A DNA stretch of 64,000 nt from Pacificispira spongiicola (GCF_012926505.1 NZ_JABBNT010000005.1:248001-312000); one strand, 5' to 3'; counted from the stretch's first letter, positions 1 to 9,542 are shown. Made by a program: numbers and translations. The notes: a model not told the origin generated them from the sequence alone.

Positions 1-169
1 AACCTTCCAGCCCATGAACGTCAATTTCGGGCTGTTCCCCGGCCTGCCCGGCGACGAGACGAAAAAGACCCGCAAACGCGGCCGCGACCGCAAGGCCGCC
101 CTGTCGGCTCGTGCTTTGGAAGAACTGGGCGTCTGGCTGGACGGCAGCAGCCGCGCGGCGGCCGCCTAA
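1..169 (+). CDS. trmFO: TrmFO tRNA (uracil-54-C5)-methyltransferase, C-terminal fragment
   Basis: This is the last 55 codons of a gene that enters from the left edge, read in the frame starting at base 2 and ending at TAA 167-169. The stretch [12 protein letters not shown] followed by a basic segment is the characteristic C-terminus of TrmFO, the folate- and FAD-dependent enzyme that makes ribothymidine at tRNA position 54. The stop codon overlaps by 4 bases the stop of the convergent synthase-like gene. The domain that binds FAD is outside the window, so the call rests on the tail alone. Confidence 0.8.
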   Translation, partial: TFQPMNVNFGLFPGLPGDETKKTRKRGRDRKAALSARALEELGVWLDGSSRAAAA

Positions 170-1020
170 AGCCTTCCGAACAGGGCGAGCGGCAGCAGAC
201 AAGCTGCCCGCCGGGCCTGCCCCATCTGGACCATATCGACGCGAAACGGGTCGTAACCGCTGGCGGTAATGCCGCGGTCATAGCGCCGCGCCAAACGGAT
301 GGGGCCGAGCGCGGGCAAGGCGGCCTTCGCAACTTGCCCCTTCAACGCCTGCACCCTGGCCGTCTCTTCCCGGCCACGCTCCAGCAACATTCGCGTCCAA
401 TCGCGCACCGCGTCGCTGACCGTTGCCATCTCGATGTCGTCAGCCAGGGTCGGCGCGGCACGCAATCTATCGGCGGGCACGGTCTGGCGGCCCTGGCGTT
501 TGTGAACGTGCAGGCCTCTTACCAACCCGACCCAGCCCCAGGCACGACCGGCGGCCCGCCCCGCTTCGATATCGGCTTCAGCCGCCTCGCGTCCGACCAG
601 GCATCGCACCGCCAATTCCCCAATCGCCCCGCCCGTCGCGTCGATATAGGCCGCAAGCGCCGCATCGTCCTCGGGCGGCATTTCGTCCAAATCACGGGCA
701 CGGGCATCAATCGCTTCCAGGAACGGCCCTTCCGGCAAGGCGGCCTCGGTGATGGCATGCGACAGCGGATGGACGACCTGATGTCGTCGCGGCGACCCGG
801 CGCGACATTCGGCCAAGGCGTCCCGCCACCATTGCAGTCGGATTTCGCCAAGCAGGATATCGCTGACGGATTCCCGCAAACGGGCGATTTCGAGATTGAA
901 GGCGTACAAGGCCATCAGCCGGGCGCGGCCGTCCGGCGGGGCCAGCATGGCGGTCGCAAACCGGTCGGGGTCGCCCTCCCGAACCTGACCGGCGCAGTAG
1001 TCCAGGTCTTCCCGGTTCAT
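166..1020 (-). CDS. Squalene/phytoene-synthase-fold protein, NDUFAF6-like (probably non-catalytic)
   Basis: A 284-aa protein of the trans-isoprenyl diphosphate synthase (squalene/phytoene synthase) superfamily. The ATG at 1020 was chosen because it overlaps the stop of the upstream gene as ATGA. The N-terminal blocks [12 protein letters not shown] and LQWWRDAL match the branch that includes mitochondrial NDUFAF6, a complex I assembly factor. The positions that carry the Asp-rich substrate motifs in true synthases read NLEIARLRE and HVHKRQGRQ here, without the DxxxD pattern. Catalysis of prenyl coupling is therefore unlikely, and a role in respiratory complex assembly is inferred from family and neighbours. 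It is probably co-transcribed with the next gene and the NDUFAF3-like gene. Confidence 0.75.
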   Translation of the reverse strand: MNREDLDYCAGQVREGDPDRFATAMLAPPDGRARLMALYAFNLEIARLRESVSDILLGEIRLQWWRDALAECRAGSPRRHQVVHPLSHAITEAALPEGPFLEAIDARARDLDEMPPEDDAALAAYIDATGGAIGELAVRCLVGREAAEADIEAGRAAGRAWGWVGLVRGLHVHKRQGRQTVPADRLRAAPTLADDIEMATVSDAVRDWTRMLLERGREETARVQALKGQVAKAALPALGPIRLARRYDRGITASGYDPFRVDMVQMGQARRAACLLPLALFGRL

Positions 1021-1970
1021 GCCAGTCCCAACCGATCCAACAGCGTTTCGCGCAGCCGCGCGGTTACACGGCGGCGGCCTTCTTCGCAAGGCATCGGGTC
1101 GCGGTTCAGATCGTCTTGCAGGCCTTCGTAGATGCCGAACAGGGCTTCCAGAATGCCCCGTTCCCGGACCGCCAGATCGGGGGACATCGCGGCAAGGTCG
1201 ACCTTCGCCATTTCCCGATAGACTGCCGCCCGTTCCGCCAATGCCGTCAATACGGGCAAGCAGGCGTCCGGCCCCGATCCCGGCAGCGGCGGCCCGCCTG
1301 CGCATTCCTGCGGCACGGTCAGCAATTGTCCGCCCCGTGCGTGATCCTTCGCGAAGTCCCGCTGGATATGAACCAGATAGCAGAAGGTCGCCATGGCTCG
1401 CGCCTTATCGAACAGCGCAGCCGCGGTCAAATCGGCGTGCAGCGTGGTCGCATCCGCGTGCAGGACATGCAGGAACACCGCCGCCGGGGCGACCGTCGCA
1501 CCGTCGCAATAGGCCTCAAAATCCTGCCACGTTGTCAGACGCCCTTCGGTCACGTCGAAGCGCATGGCTTCGGCCAGGGCGTTCCAGGGCCGACACGGTA
1601 TATCCGATCCTACGGCGGCGATGCGCAGCGCATCAAACAGCGCGTCGTCGCGCGGGTCGCCCGTTTCCGCGATGTATCCATCCAAGGCCGCGACCGCCGC
1701 CTGTTCCCATTGATCGATGTAGGAAAGTGCCGCCTGTCGGGTTTCCGCCCGTTCGACAGGACCGCGCGCCAGGAATGTATCGTCAACGAAATCATCGACC
1801 ACACGCATCGTCGCATAGGCGGCCTCAAACAATTTACGCTTCCGTGACGGCAGCGCCCGCCCGACAAACCACAGGTTGGAGGCACTGCGCCGTGTCAGGT
1901 CGGCGGCTAAGGAGGTAGCCTGGGAGGCCGTATCTGTCGCGGAACGATCCATGCGGGCACTCAACGCCAT
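1017..1970 (-). CDS. Squalene/phytoene synthase family protein
   Basis: A 317-aa protein of the squalene/phytoene synthase superfamily. Unlike its downstream neighbour it keeps both Asp-rich motifs: VVDDFVDD near residue 58 and IQRDFAKDHARGG near residue 210. These bind Mg-diphosphate in head-to-head prenyl synthases. It may condense farnesyl or geranylgeranyl diphosphate for hopanoid or carotenoid synthesis, but no other isoprenoid gene is nearby and the product cannot be specified. An alternative start is Met at residue 7. Its end overlaps the NDUFAF6-like gene by 4 bases, so a catalytic and an apparently inactive paralogue sit head to tail. Confidence 0.75.
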   Translation of the reverse strand: MALSARMDRSATDTASQATSLAADLTRRSASNLWFVGRALPSRKRKLFEAAYATMRVVDDFVDDTFLARGPVERAETRQAALSYIDQWEQAAVAALDGYIAETGDPRDDALFDALRIAAVGSDIPCRPWNALAEAMRFDVTEGRLTTWQDFEAYCDGATVAPAAVFLHVLHADATTLHADLTAAALFDKARAMATFCYLVHIQRDFAKDHARGGQLLTVPQECAGGPPLPGSGPDACLPVLTALAERAAVYREMAKVDLAAMSPDLAVRERGILEALFGIYEGLQDDLNRDPMPCEEGRRRVTARLRETLLDRLGLA

Positions 1971-2003
1971 CGACGGTCGAAGCGCAAGGGCCCTGCCCGC
2001 CCG

Positions 2004-2378
2004 TCAGACCGGGATCAGGGCGGCAGCGGCCAAACGGCCTTCCGTCATCAGGATATTGAAGGTACGGCAAGCGGCGCCGGTATCCATAAGGTCGACACCG
2101 ATTCCCTTTTCCCGCATTTCCCGACGCAGGCCGCCCGGCGGCATCGCCATTCGCTCGCCGGTGCCCAGCAACAGTATCTCGATACTGGGATCGGCGTCCC
2201 GGATTGCCGCGACAGCGTCGAGGGTCAATTCGTCGATATGGGCGACATCCCAGGAAAGGACTCGGTTCGGAAAGACGATTACCGGCCCCTCATAGGACTG
2301 GCCGCGAATCTTGAAGCGGCCCGGCCCGTACGAATCCACGAGTTGTCTGCCGTCCGGAACGGCGGGGGTGATATCCAT
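2004..2378 (-). CDS. Mth938-like (DUF498) protein, NDUFAF3 homologue
   Basis: A 124-aa protein with the DUF498/Mth938 fold. The signature YGPGRFKIRGQSYEGPVIVFP lies in the first third and LLLGTGE in the middle. In mitochondria the orthologue NDUFAF3 helps assemble the complex I Q-module; the bacterial role is less defined. It lies 39 bases after secF and 33 bases before the synthase gene on the same strand. Membership of the secDF operon is likely. The length matches the family. Confidence 0.85.
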   Translation of the reverse strand: MDITPAVPDGRQLVDSYGPGRFKIRGQSYEGPVIVFPNRVLSWDVAHIDELTLDAVAAIRDADPSIEILLLGTGERMAMPPGGLRREMREKGIGVDLMDTGAACRTFNILMTEGRLAAAALIPV

Positions 2379-2417
2379 CTCCGCCCTCTTAGTGTTCCCT
2401 CAACAGAGGGGGCGGCG

Positions 2418-3344
2418 TCAGGCCGAAACCTCAGCGGACGCCCCGGCTTCCTCGCCCCGGTGCGGCTGCAGCGACAGCAGCAGCGGCACGGCGACGAGGA
2501 TCGACGAATAGGTCCCGACCACGATGCCCCAGATCAACGCGATGGAGAATCCGCTGATGACTTCACCGCCGAAGATGAACAGGGCAACCAACGCGATCAG
2601 CGTCGTAAGCGACGTCATCAGGGTCCGCGACAGGGTCTGGTTGATTGCCTGATTCAACAACTGAGGCAGCGGCATCGTCTTGTATTTTCGGATGCTTTCG
2701 CGCACCCGGTCGAACACCACCACAGTATCGTTGATCGAATAGCCCGCAATGGTCAGCACCGCCGCAACGGTCGCCAGATTGAACTCAAGCTGCAACAGCG
2801 AGAATAAGCCGATCGTCGCCAACACGTCATGCAGCAATGCGATCACCGCGCAGACACCGAACTGCCATTCGAAACGGAACCAGATGTAAATCAGGATCGC
2901 CCCGATGGCGAAGCAGATGGCGTAGATCGCGGCTTCCTGAAGCTCGTTACCGACCGTCGGGCCGACAACTTCGGTGCGGCGATATTCGGCCACCATGCCG
3001 TCGATGGCGGCCTGGGCACGGTTCAGCGCGTCCTGCTGCGCGACATCGTCGCCGGGCTGACGCTGGATACGGATCAGAAGATCGTTTGCCGCGCCGAATT
3101 CCTGAATTTGCACATCGCCGAGACCGAGCGAACCGAGCGCGTCGCGGAAGTCGCTGACGCCCTTCCCGTCCTCGGTTTTCACCTCGATCATCGTTCCGCC
3201 CAGGAAATCGATTCCCAGGTTCAGACCGCGCGTCGCGAACAGACCGATGGAGGCCGCGACCAGCAGGATGGAGAAGACGAAGGCCAGCTTACGCTTGCCG
3301 ATGAAGTCCAGATTGACGTCGTCGGGAATGAAACGGAACGCCAT
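2418..3344 (-). CDS. secF: Protein translocase subunit SecF
   Basis: A 308-aa inner-membrane protein with six predicted membrane segments, a large periplasmic loop after the first, and the block LGIDFLGGTMIEV typical of SecF. SecF works with SecD and YajC to pull preproteins through SecYEG using the proton gradient. The TM4 signature GYSINDTVVVFDRVRE is intact. The gene begins 3 bases after the secD stop. The length is usual for alphaproteobacteria with separate secD and secF. Confidence 0.97.
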   Translation of the reverse strand: MAFRFIPDDVNLDFIGKRKLAFVFSILLVAASIGLFATRGLNLGIDFLGGTMIEVKTEDGKGVSDFRDALGSLGLGDVQIQEFGAANDLLIRIQRQPGDDVAQQDALNRAQAAIDGMVAEYRRTEVVGPTVGNELQEAAIYAICFAIGAILIYIWFRFEWQFGVCAVIALLHDVLATIGLFSLLQLEFNLATVAAVLTIAGYSINDTVVVFDRVRESIRKYKTMPLPQLLNQAINQTLSRTLMTSLTTLIALVALFIFGGEVISGFSIALIWGIVVGTYSSILVAVPLLLSLQPHRGEEAGASAEVSA

Positions 3345-3347
3345 GGA

Positions 3348-4970
3348 TCAGGCCTCCCCGGAAGTGGATTTGGCGGGCTTTGCCGCGATGGGAAGAACGT
3401 CCGGTCGCTTGGACCGGATATACATGACGACGAACAGGCGCGTCACCATGATCGCGGTGAACATCGATGTCACGATACCGATGGCCAGCGTCACGGCAAA
3501 TCCGCGGATCGGACCGGCCCCGAAGGAATAGAGCAACACGGCGGCAATCAGCGTCGTCAGGTTGGAGTCGACGATGGTCGTCAGCGCGCGGGAATAACCC
3601 GCTTCCACCGCGTTCATCACCGTCCGGCCCAGGCCGGTTTCTTCCCGGATACGTTCGAAAATCAGCACGTTGGCATCGACCGCCATGCCGACGGTCAGCA
3701 CGATCCCGGCAATCCCCGGCAGCGTCAGCGTCGCGCCCAGGGCCGACAATAGACCGATGATGAGGGTCAGGTTCAAGAGCAGCGCGATATTCGCGTAAAT
3801 ACCGAAGCGCCCGTAATACGCCGCCATGAAGACGACGACCGCGATCAGGCCGATCAGGCTGGCAAGGCTACCCGCATCGATGGAATCCTGCCCAAGGCCC
3901 GGACCGACGGTGCGTTCCTCGATCGTGTCCATCTGCGCGGGCAAGGCCCCGGCGCGCAGCAGCAGCGCCGTTTCCTGCGCCTTCATCAGGGTGAAGCTGC
4001 CGGTGATGACACCGTTCCCGCCCAGAATGGCCGTCTGGATACGCGGCGCGCTGACGACCTTTCCGTCCAGAACCGCCGCCAGGAAACCGCCGACATTTTC
4101 CTGCGTCACCTTGCCGAAGCGTTGTGCTCCGACGGAATCGAAGGAGAAGGAGATAACCGGCTGCCCCTGCTGGAACGTCGCCTGGGCATTGGTCAGATTT
4201 TCACCGGACACGAAGACCTGCTTCGTCACCAGATACATCCGTTCCGGGGTCCCGTCGGCATTTTCTTCAATGGACGGCATCAGCTCATAACCGGGCGGGG
4301 CGCGGTTCGTCTGAATAGCGGACGGCAATTTGTCGAAGTCGACCAAATGGAAGGTCAGACGCGCCTGGGCATTCAGGATCTGCTTCAACGCCGCCGTGTC
4401 CTCAAGACCTGGGACCTGGATCAGAATACGATCCAGCCCCTGACGCTGAATCGTCGGTTCGGTCAGGCCCATCGCGTTGACGCGGCGGGTTACGACTTCC
4501 AACGACTGTGCCATGGTGCGATCGTTCAGCGCCCGCACCTCGTCTTCCGGCAAAGTCAGCCGGAAGCGCGTGTCGCCCAACGGGGTCAGATCGTATTCGG
4601 GCGCTGCATCGCGGATCGCCTGACGGGTCGCGTCGGCATCCTCCACATTTCGAATGGAGAAGGAGATCGTCAGTGTATCCGGATCGGATTCGAAGCTGCT
4701 TGCGCGCACCTTGGCGTTTCGCAGTTCGATCCGAAGGCCGTCGGCGGTCGCCCCCAGCCGCTCTTTCACCACATCCTGGGTCCGAACCTGGACCAGCATA
4801 TGCGCGCCCCCGCGCAGATCGAGGCCCAAGCTCATCGGCTTGCCGGGCGCCCAGGTCGGATAGTCGTCCGACGGTGCCCATTTCCCGGTCACGTTGGGCA
4901 GGGCGTAGAGCACGCCCAACACCGCGATGACCGCGATCAGAACCTTTTTCCAGACGGGGAATTGCAGCAT
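3348..4970 (-). CDS. secD: Protein translocase subunit SecD
   Basis: A 540-aa RND-fold membrane protein. It opens with one membrane helix, continues with the periplasmic P1 head, where LGLDLRGGAHML is the SecD signature, and ends with five more helices containing VGMAVDANVLIFERIREE. With SecF it forms the proton-driven accessory complex that completes protein export. It lies between yajC (15 bases upstream) and secF (3 bases downstream), the standard yajC-secD-secF order. Nothing is truncated. Confidence 0.97.
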   Translation of the reverse strand: MLQFPVWKKVLIAVIAVLGVLYALPNVTGKWAPSDDYPTWAPGKPMSLGLDLRGGAHMLVQVRTQDVVKERLGATADGLRIELRNAKVRASSFESDPDTLTISFSIRNVEDADATRQAIRDAAPEYDLTPLGDTRFRLTLPEDEVRALNDRTMAQSLEVVTRRVNAMGLTEPTIQRQGLDRILIQVPGLEDTAALKQILNAQARLTFHLVDFDKLPSAIQTNRAPPGYELMPSIEENADGTPERMYLVTKQVFVSGENLTNAQATFQQGQPVISFSFDSVGAQRFGKVTQENVGGFLAAVLDGKVVSAPRIQTAILGGNGVITGSFTLMKAQETALLLRAGALPAQMDTIEERTVGPGLGQDSIDAGSLASLIGLIAVVVFMAAYYGRFGIYANIALLLNLTLIIGLLSALGATLTLPGIAGIVLTVGMAVDANVLIFERIREETGLGRTVMNAVEAGYSRALTTIVDSNLTTLIAAVLLYSFGAGPIRGFAVTLAIGIVTSMFTAIMVTRLFVVMYIRSKRPDVLPIAAKPAKSTSGEA

Positions 4971-4985
4971 GGAGGTCTTCCGATC

Positions 4986-5402
4986 TTACTTCTTGCCGAA
5001 CAGCGAGCCGATCAGGCTTTTCTTCGGCTCCGCGCCGTCATTGGCGGGCTTGTCGCCGGACGGTTTCGCGTCGTCCTTGGCCGGTTCCGTCTTGCTGACG
5101 ACATCCATCAGGGTGGATTTCAGCACGCGGACTTCGACGCCTTCGGCGATTTTCACCTGCAGTTCGGCATCGTCGACGACCTTGGTCACCGTGCCCATCA
5201 TGCCGCCGCCCAGGACGACCTTGTCGCCGCGCCGCGCACCGCCCAGTTTCGCCTGGTGTTCCTTCTGCCGCTTCTGCTGCGGACGGATCAGAAGGAAGTA
5301 GAAGACCCCGAAGATCAGGATCAGCGGCAGGAACATTTCAAGCATGCCGCCTGCGGGCGCACCGGCCGCGCCGTCTTGCGCGAATGCCGTGGAAATCAGC
5401 AT
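4986..5402 (-). CDS. yajC: Sec translocase accessory subunit YajC
   Basis: A 138-aa protein with a single N-terminal membrane helix (MFLPLILIFGVFYFLLIRPQ) followed by the conserved QQKRQKEHQ stretch and a cytoplasmic YajC domain. The C-terminus is extended and rich in Lys, Asp and Pro, a common variable tail. YajC associates with SecDF and also with AcrB-type pumps. It is the first gene of the yajC-secD-secF operon. The 195-base gap to the divergent DUF815 gene should hold promoters for both directions. Confidence 0.95.
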   Translation of the reverse strand: MLISTAFAQDGAAGAPAGGMLEMFLPLILIFGVFYFLLIRPQQKRQKEHQAKLGGARRGDKVVLGGGMMGTVTKVVDDAELQVKIAEGVEVRVLKSTLMDVVSKTEPAKDDAKPSGDKPANDGAEPKKSLIGSLFGKK

Positions 5403-5597
5403 AGGAAACTCCTGAATCTTAGTGAGGAGATTTTCGGACCGTATCCCTTAAGAAAACCGGCCCACGAGAAACACGCCGGGGACTATACGGACCACGGGCG
5501 AAAGTGCAATGCCGTCCGTTCCGAAACCCCGGAATTGACCGGCATCCGGGGCGTGGCTAGGCTCCCGCCCAATTTGGGCCGCCCTGGATATAAGAAC

Positions 5598-6452
5598 ATG
5601 TCGAAGTTTGAAAAGACCCTGACCCGTATTGCCGATGCGCTCGACCGCCTCGCCCCGCCGAAGCGAGAAGGCCTTAAACTCGGCAAGGCCGACGCGTTTG
5701 TCTGGCATCCGGAAGAAGACAGCCTGGACCCGGTGAAGAAGGTGAACCGGATCGACATCGACCTGCTGCGCGGCGTCGATTTGCAGCGCGACCAGATGGT
5801 GGAAAACACGCGCCGTTTCGCGAAAGGCCTTCCGGCGAACAACGCCTTGCTGTGGGGCGCGCGCGGCGCGGGGAAAAGCTCCCTCGTCAAATCCGCGCAC
5901 GCCGCCGTTAATGCGGAAGTCGGCGGCACCCTGGCGCTGATCGAATTGCATAGGGAGGACATCCCCACCCTGCCCCGGCTGCTGACCCATCTGCGCGATA
6001 TCGAGGACCGGCGGTTCATCCTGTTCTGTGACGACCTGTCCTTCGACGGTCAGGACGCGGCCTATAAATCGCTTAAGGCCGTGCTGGAAGGCGGAATTGA
6101 GGGCCGACCCGACAATGTTGTCTTCTACGCGACGTCGAACCGCCGCCACCTGATGCCGCGCGATATGATAGAAAACGAACGCTCCACGGCGGTGAACCCG
6201 TCCGAGGCCGTTGAGGAAAAGGTTTCCCTGTCAGACCGTTTCGGTCTGTGGCTCGGCTTCCATTCCTGCGATCAGCAAACTTGGTTGGAGATGATCGGCG
6301 CTTATGTGGAGGCCTATAAACTGCCGATTTCCGAAGAAGAATGGCGCCCGATGGCCATCGAATGGACCGTCACGCGCGGGTCGCGATCCGGCCGCGTGGC
6401 ATGGCAGTTCATCCAAGAATTGGCTGGCCGGCTGGGTAAACCGCTCTCCTGA
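5598..6452 (+). CDS. DUF815 family P-loop ATPase
   Basis: A 284-aa AAA-like ATPase of the DUF815 family. The Walker A motif LLWGARGAGKSSLV lies near residue 95, and the Walker B-like FILFCDDLSF lies near residue 145. A sensor region VFYATSNRRHLMPRDM follows. The start ATG is at 5598. The family is widespread in alphaproteobacteria, often near yajC, but its cellular task is not established. The reading frame stays open for a long distance upstream, opposite secD, which is only an antisense shadow. It is transcribed divergently from yajC. Confidence 0.9.
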   Translation: MSKFEKTLTRIADALDRLAPPKREGLKLGKADAFVWHPEEDSLDPVKKVNRIDIDLLRGVDLQRDQMVENTRRFAKGLPANNALLWGARGAGKSSLVKSAHAAVNAEVGGTLALIELHREDIPTLPRLLTHLRDIEDRRFILFCDDLSFDGQDAAYKSLKAVLEGGIEGRPDNVVFYATSNRRHLMPRDMIENERSTAVNPSEAVEEKVSLSDRFGLWLGFHSCDQQTWLEMIGAYVEAYKLPISEEEWRPMAIEWTVTRGSRSGRVAWQFIQELAGRLGKPLS

Positions 6453-6524
6453 ACTCTTTCAAAGGCTTGCCCTCTTCCCGTGCTTCCCCTTACCATTCCC
6501 GGACTAACGGGGGAACGAACCAGC

Positions 6525-6845
6525 ATGGGTACCGCACGCGACGTCGTCACCAATTTACAGGACGTTAAACCGGCCGCCATTCGCGGCGGGGCGCGTCCGT
6601 CGCGCGTGCAAATGGCCTATCTGCGCCGCGGGTTGGAACAACCGGGCGGAAAACTGCCGCTGTTCGATGCCGCCGGTCAGCGGATCAGCGATCGCACGGT
6701 GCGCAGTTGCATCGAACAAGGCTGGGCGGAACCATGGTTCAACAACCCCCTGAAGCCCGACTGGCTCGTCTGTAAATTGACGGATGCCGGACGGATGGTC
6801 GCCGATACCGGCGATGATGAAGGAAGCGATGAAACTCACCCGTAG
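6525..6845 (+). CDS. Small conserved hypothetical protein
   Basis: A 106-aa soluble protein. The start at 6525 is preceded by GGGGGAACG and fits better than the in-frame ATG at 6480. The sequence contains MAYLRRGLEQPGGKLPLF and a C-terminal part, IEQGWAEPWFNNPLKPDWLVCKLTDAGR, that resembles a winged-helix end, but I recognise no named family. Its last 17 bases overlap the gamma-glutamyltransferase start, so the two are likely translated from one message. Confidence 0.6.
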   Translation: MGTARDVVTNLQDVKPAAIRGGARPSRVQMAYLRRGLEQPGGKLPLFDAAGQRISDRTVRSCIEQGWAEPWFNNPLKPDWLVCKLTDAGRMVADTGDDEGSDETHP

Positions 6846-8700
6846 TCCCGTTCTGAATGCCGGTCTCGGTGCACTGATCCTGGTCGGTGGCGCTGTTTTC
6901 GGCGGGATCGTACTGGAAGCCGTTCTAGGCAGTCCCGGTCCGACGCGGCCGGATGTGGAAGCCGTCGCGCCGGAAGCCCTGATCGACCGATCCGATCGTA
7001 CCGCCGTTTACGCAAACGATTTCATGATGGTCGCGGCGCATCCCGTCGCGGCGCAGATCGGGGCCGCCATTCTGGACGACGGCGGGTCCGCCGTAGATGC
7101 GATCATCGCCGCGCAGATGGCCCTGAACCTCGTCGAACCGCAAAGCTCGGGGATCGGGGGCGGCGCGTTCCTTTTGGTCTGGGATGCGGAAACGCAGAAA
7201 TTGGTGAGCTACGATGGGCGCGAAACGGCGCCCGCCGACAGCAACGGTGGCTATGTCCGGGACGAATCCGGCAAGCCCCGCCCGTTTATGGAGGTCGTGA
7301 CCGGCGGTCGTTCCGTCGGGGTGCCGGGTGTCCTGCGCATGCTGGAAATGGCCCATAAAGACAGCGGCCGCCTGGACTGGGCCGATCTGTTTCAGCCGAC
7401 CATCGATCTGGCGCAAAAGGGCTTCCCGATCAGCCCGCGCCTGCACGGATTGCTGCAAAACGCGAAATTCCTCAGCGACATGGAACCGGCGGCCAGCTAT
7501 TTCTACGACCCGGAAACGGGGGAACCCTATCCTATCGGCCATATACTGAAGAACCCGGAATTGGCGGAAAGTCTGGACGCGATCGCGCAAAATGGGGCCG
7601 ACGCCTTCTATAGCGGACCGATGGCGGAAGCGATCGTCGATACCGTGCGCAACGCCGCCCGCAACCCCGGCATGCTGTCCGTCGATGATATGACGGGATA
7701 CAAGGCGGTGCGGCGCGATCCGGTTTGCATGGCCTATCATTTGAACCAAGTGTGCGGCATGGGACCGCCATCTTCCGGCGCAACGACGGTTCTGCAAATC
7801 CTCGGACATCTTGAATACGGCGCGAAACGGATCGGCAGCCTGCCCCCGCTGTCGCCGGAAGCGATTCAGTATTTCGGGGAGGCGATGCGGCTTGCCTTTG
7901 CCGACCGGGCCCGTTTCCTGGGCGATGCGGATTTCGTATCCGTGCCGGTTACGGAAATGTTGACCCCCGGCTACCTGTCGACGCGCGCGAAGTTGATGGA
8001 TCTGGGCACTAGCGAGAAATCGGAACTACCGCCCGGCAATCCGCTGGGCGATCAGGCGTTCCGGTCCGATATATTGGACGACAGCCCGGAATTGCCGTCC
8101 ACCACGCATCTGGTTGCCGTCGACCGGACCGGGTCGGTCGCGACGATGACCAGTTCCATCGAAACCGGATTCGGGTCGCGCCTGATGGTGGGCGGGTTCC
8201 TGCTGAACAATCAATTGACCGATTTCGCGTGGAGCGACGAAAAGGACGGAAACCCGCTCGCCAACCGCTACGAACCGGGGAAACGGCCGCGCAGTTCCAT
8301 GGCCCCCACCCTGGTTCTGGGACCGGACGGCAAGCCGCGCCTCGCCATCGGCTCCCCCGGCGGCAGCCGGATCATCGGCTTCGTCGCGCAATCGCTGGTT
8401 GGGGTGCTGGACTGGAACATGTCGGTGCAGGAAGCGATCGACATGCCCCACTTCCTGAACCGCAACGGCTCGATGGAATTGGAAGATCATCCCGATCTGG
8501 ACGGGTTGGAACCCGTTCTGGCGGGCCGGGGATATGAGGTGCAACGCCGCGCCATGGCCAGCGGACTGCATGGCGTTGAATTTTCCGGCGGACTGCTGGT
8601 CGGCGGCGCCGACCCGCGCCGCGAGGGCCTTGCCGTCGGCGAAGGCAACCTGAACCGCGACTTGGGTGCTGTGTTCGACGACCTCCTGGCCGTGGACTAG
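6829..8700 (+). CDS. ggt: Gamma-glutamyltransferase, membrane-anchored
   Basis: A 623-aa Ntn-hydrolase that cleaves gamma-glutamyl bonds (glutathione and conjugates) or transfers the glutamyl group. The ATG at 6829 follows AAGGAAGC. An N-terminal hydrophobic segment (about residues 8-30) is a signal or anchor, putting the enzyme in the periplasm. The autoprocessing site is STTHLVAVD, with the expected catalytic Thr near residue 425. The glutamate-binding region contains SSIETGFGS, and QSSGIGGGAF lies in the large-subunit part. It overlaps the small upstream gene by 17 bases and meets the convergent methyltransferase by 4 bases. Confidence 0.93.
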   Translation: MKLTRSPVLNAGLGALILVGGAVFGGIVLEAVLGSPGPTRPDVEAVAPEALIDRSDRTAVYANDFMMVAAHPVAAQIGAAILDDGGSAVDAIIAAQMALNLVEPQSSGIGGGAFLLVWDAETQKLVSYDGRETAPADSNGGYVRDESGKPRPFMEVVTGGRSVGVPGVLRMLEMAHKDSGRLDWADLFQPTIDLAQKGFPISPRLHGLLQNAKFLSDMEPAASYFYDPETGEPYPIGHILKNPELAESLDAIAQNGADAFYSGPMAEAIVDTVRNAARNPGMLSVDDMTGYKAVRRDPVCMAYHLNQVCGMGPPSSGATTVLQILGHLEYGAKRIGSLPPLSPEAIQYFGEAMRLAFADRARFLGDADFVSVPVTEMLTPGYLSTRAKLMDLGTSEKSELPPGNPLGDQAFRSDILDDSPELPSTTHLVAVDRTGSVATMTSSIETGFGSRLMVGGFLLNNQLTDFAWSDEKDGNPLANRYEPGKRPRSSMAPTLVLGPDGKPRLAIGSPGGSRIIGFVAQSLVGVLDWNMSVQEAIDMPHFLNRNGSMELEDHPDLDGLEPVLAGRGYEVQRRAMASGLHGVEFSGGLLVGGADPRREGLAVGEGNLNRDLGAVFDDLLAVD

Positions 8701-9542
8701 ACCAAGCCTTCCGCGAACCGTCTCGCCGCCGCGAGGACCGCGTCCACATGTTCGCCCTTGGGCGCCAACAGGCGCATATCGACGCGGAAATATCCGTCCA
8801 CCATACAGTCGTCCGGCGAAAGGCCGTTGGCGATGCCGGATCGGATTTCCTCTTCCCGCTCCGCCGCCGAAAACGGTTTTCGATACCGGATGCGCGGCAG
8901 GACCGTGTGCATGTCGTAATCCACCCCATCCAGTGCCTCGATCAAGGGCCGCAGATCGACGCGCGGCCTGGGGCATATCAGAACCCAGGGCGTCGAGCCG
9001 TGCCGGGACAGGGTCAGCAGACGTTCCATGGCGGGCGCGATCAAATCGCCGATGGCACCGCTTTCCAGGATCAACCCGGCATGGGCGATATCCGCCGCCA
9101 AATTGTCGGGGATCGTACCGGACAAGATATTCTGCGCATGCCCCATATCGACGGCCCCGACGCGTTCGGCATAGGCCAAGGCGTTTTCCGCAATATCGAT
9201 CCCGTCGATCCGATGCGGCACAAGACCCGGCCGCCGTCTTTCCCGCAGATAGACCGCGTCCCGCGCGACATCGCCTGGCGCTGCGAAATAGCGATAGATT
9301 TCCGCCATGGACAAGCCGTAGCGCAGGCACATGCCGACCGCGCCGTAACCGCAGGCAAAATCGACGATACGGACAGACCCACCGGATCGTTCGGACACAA
9401 GAGGCAGGATTTGCGCGACCAACCCGGCCATAACCTCCGGCATGCGATAATCGCCTGTCGCGACGCCGCGAAAATAGGGGCGCGGATCGGGAAGATCGTA
9501 TAGCCGATCGAACTGGGTCCAATGGGTCGGATTGTCGGACAC
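8697..9542 (-). CDS. Class I SAM-dependent methyltransferase-like protein
   Basis: A 281-aa protein with a Rossmann-type methyltransferase core. Motif I reads VDFACGYGAVG at about residues 60-70, followed by IDGIDIAENALAYA, which fits the acidic residue of motif II. The substrate is not predictable. An unusual feature is the C-terminal third with PRIRYRKPFSAAEREEEI, which has no obvious family match. It ends tail to tail with the gamma-glutamyltransferase gene. A 219-base gap separates it from the LysR gene. Confidence 0.6.
   Translation of the reverse strand: MSDNPTHWTQFDRLYDLPDPRPYFRGVATGDYRMPEVMAGLVAQILPLVSERSGGSVRIVDFACGYGAVGMCLRYGLSMAEIYRYFAAPGDVARDAVYLRERRRPGLVPHRIDGIDIAENALAYAERVGAVDMGHAQNILSGTIPDNLAADIAHAGLILESGAIGDLIAPAMERLLTLSRHGSTPWVLICPRPRVDLRPLIEALDGVDYDMHTVLPRIRYRKPFSAAEREEEIRSGIANGLSPDDCMVDGYFRVDMRLLAPKGEHVDAVLAAARRFAEGLV

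Noticed and set aside
5527-5551. CCCCGGA/TCCGGGG inverted repeat between yajC and the DUF815 gene
   Set aside because: The arms are short, there is no T-run, and it lies in a divergent promoter gap where a terminator is not expected.
4122-5597. Long open frame on the plus strand opposite secD and yajC, running into the DUF815 gene
   Set aside because: It is antisense to well-conserved secD/yajC; the DUF815 protein clearly starts at 5598.
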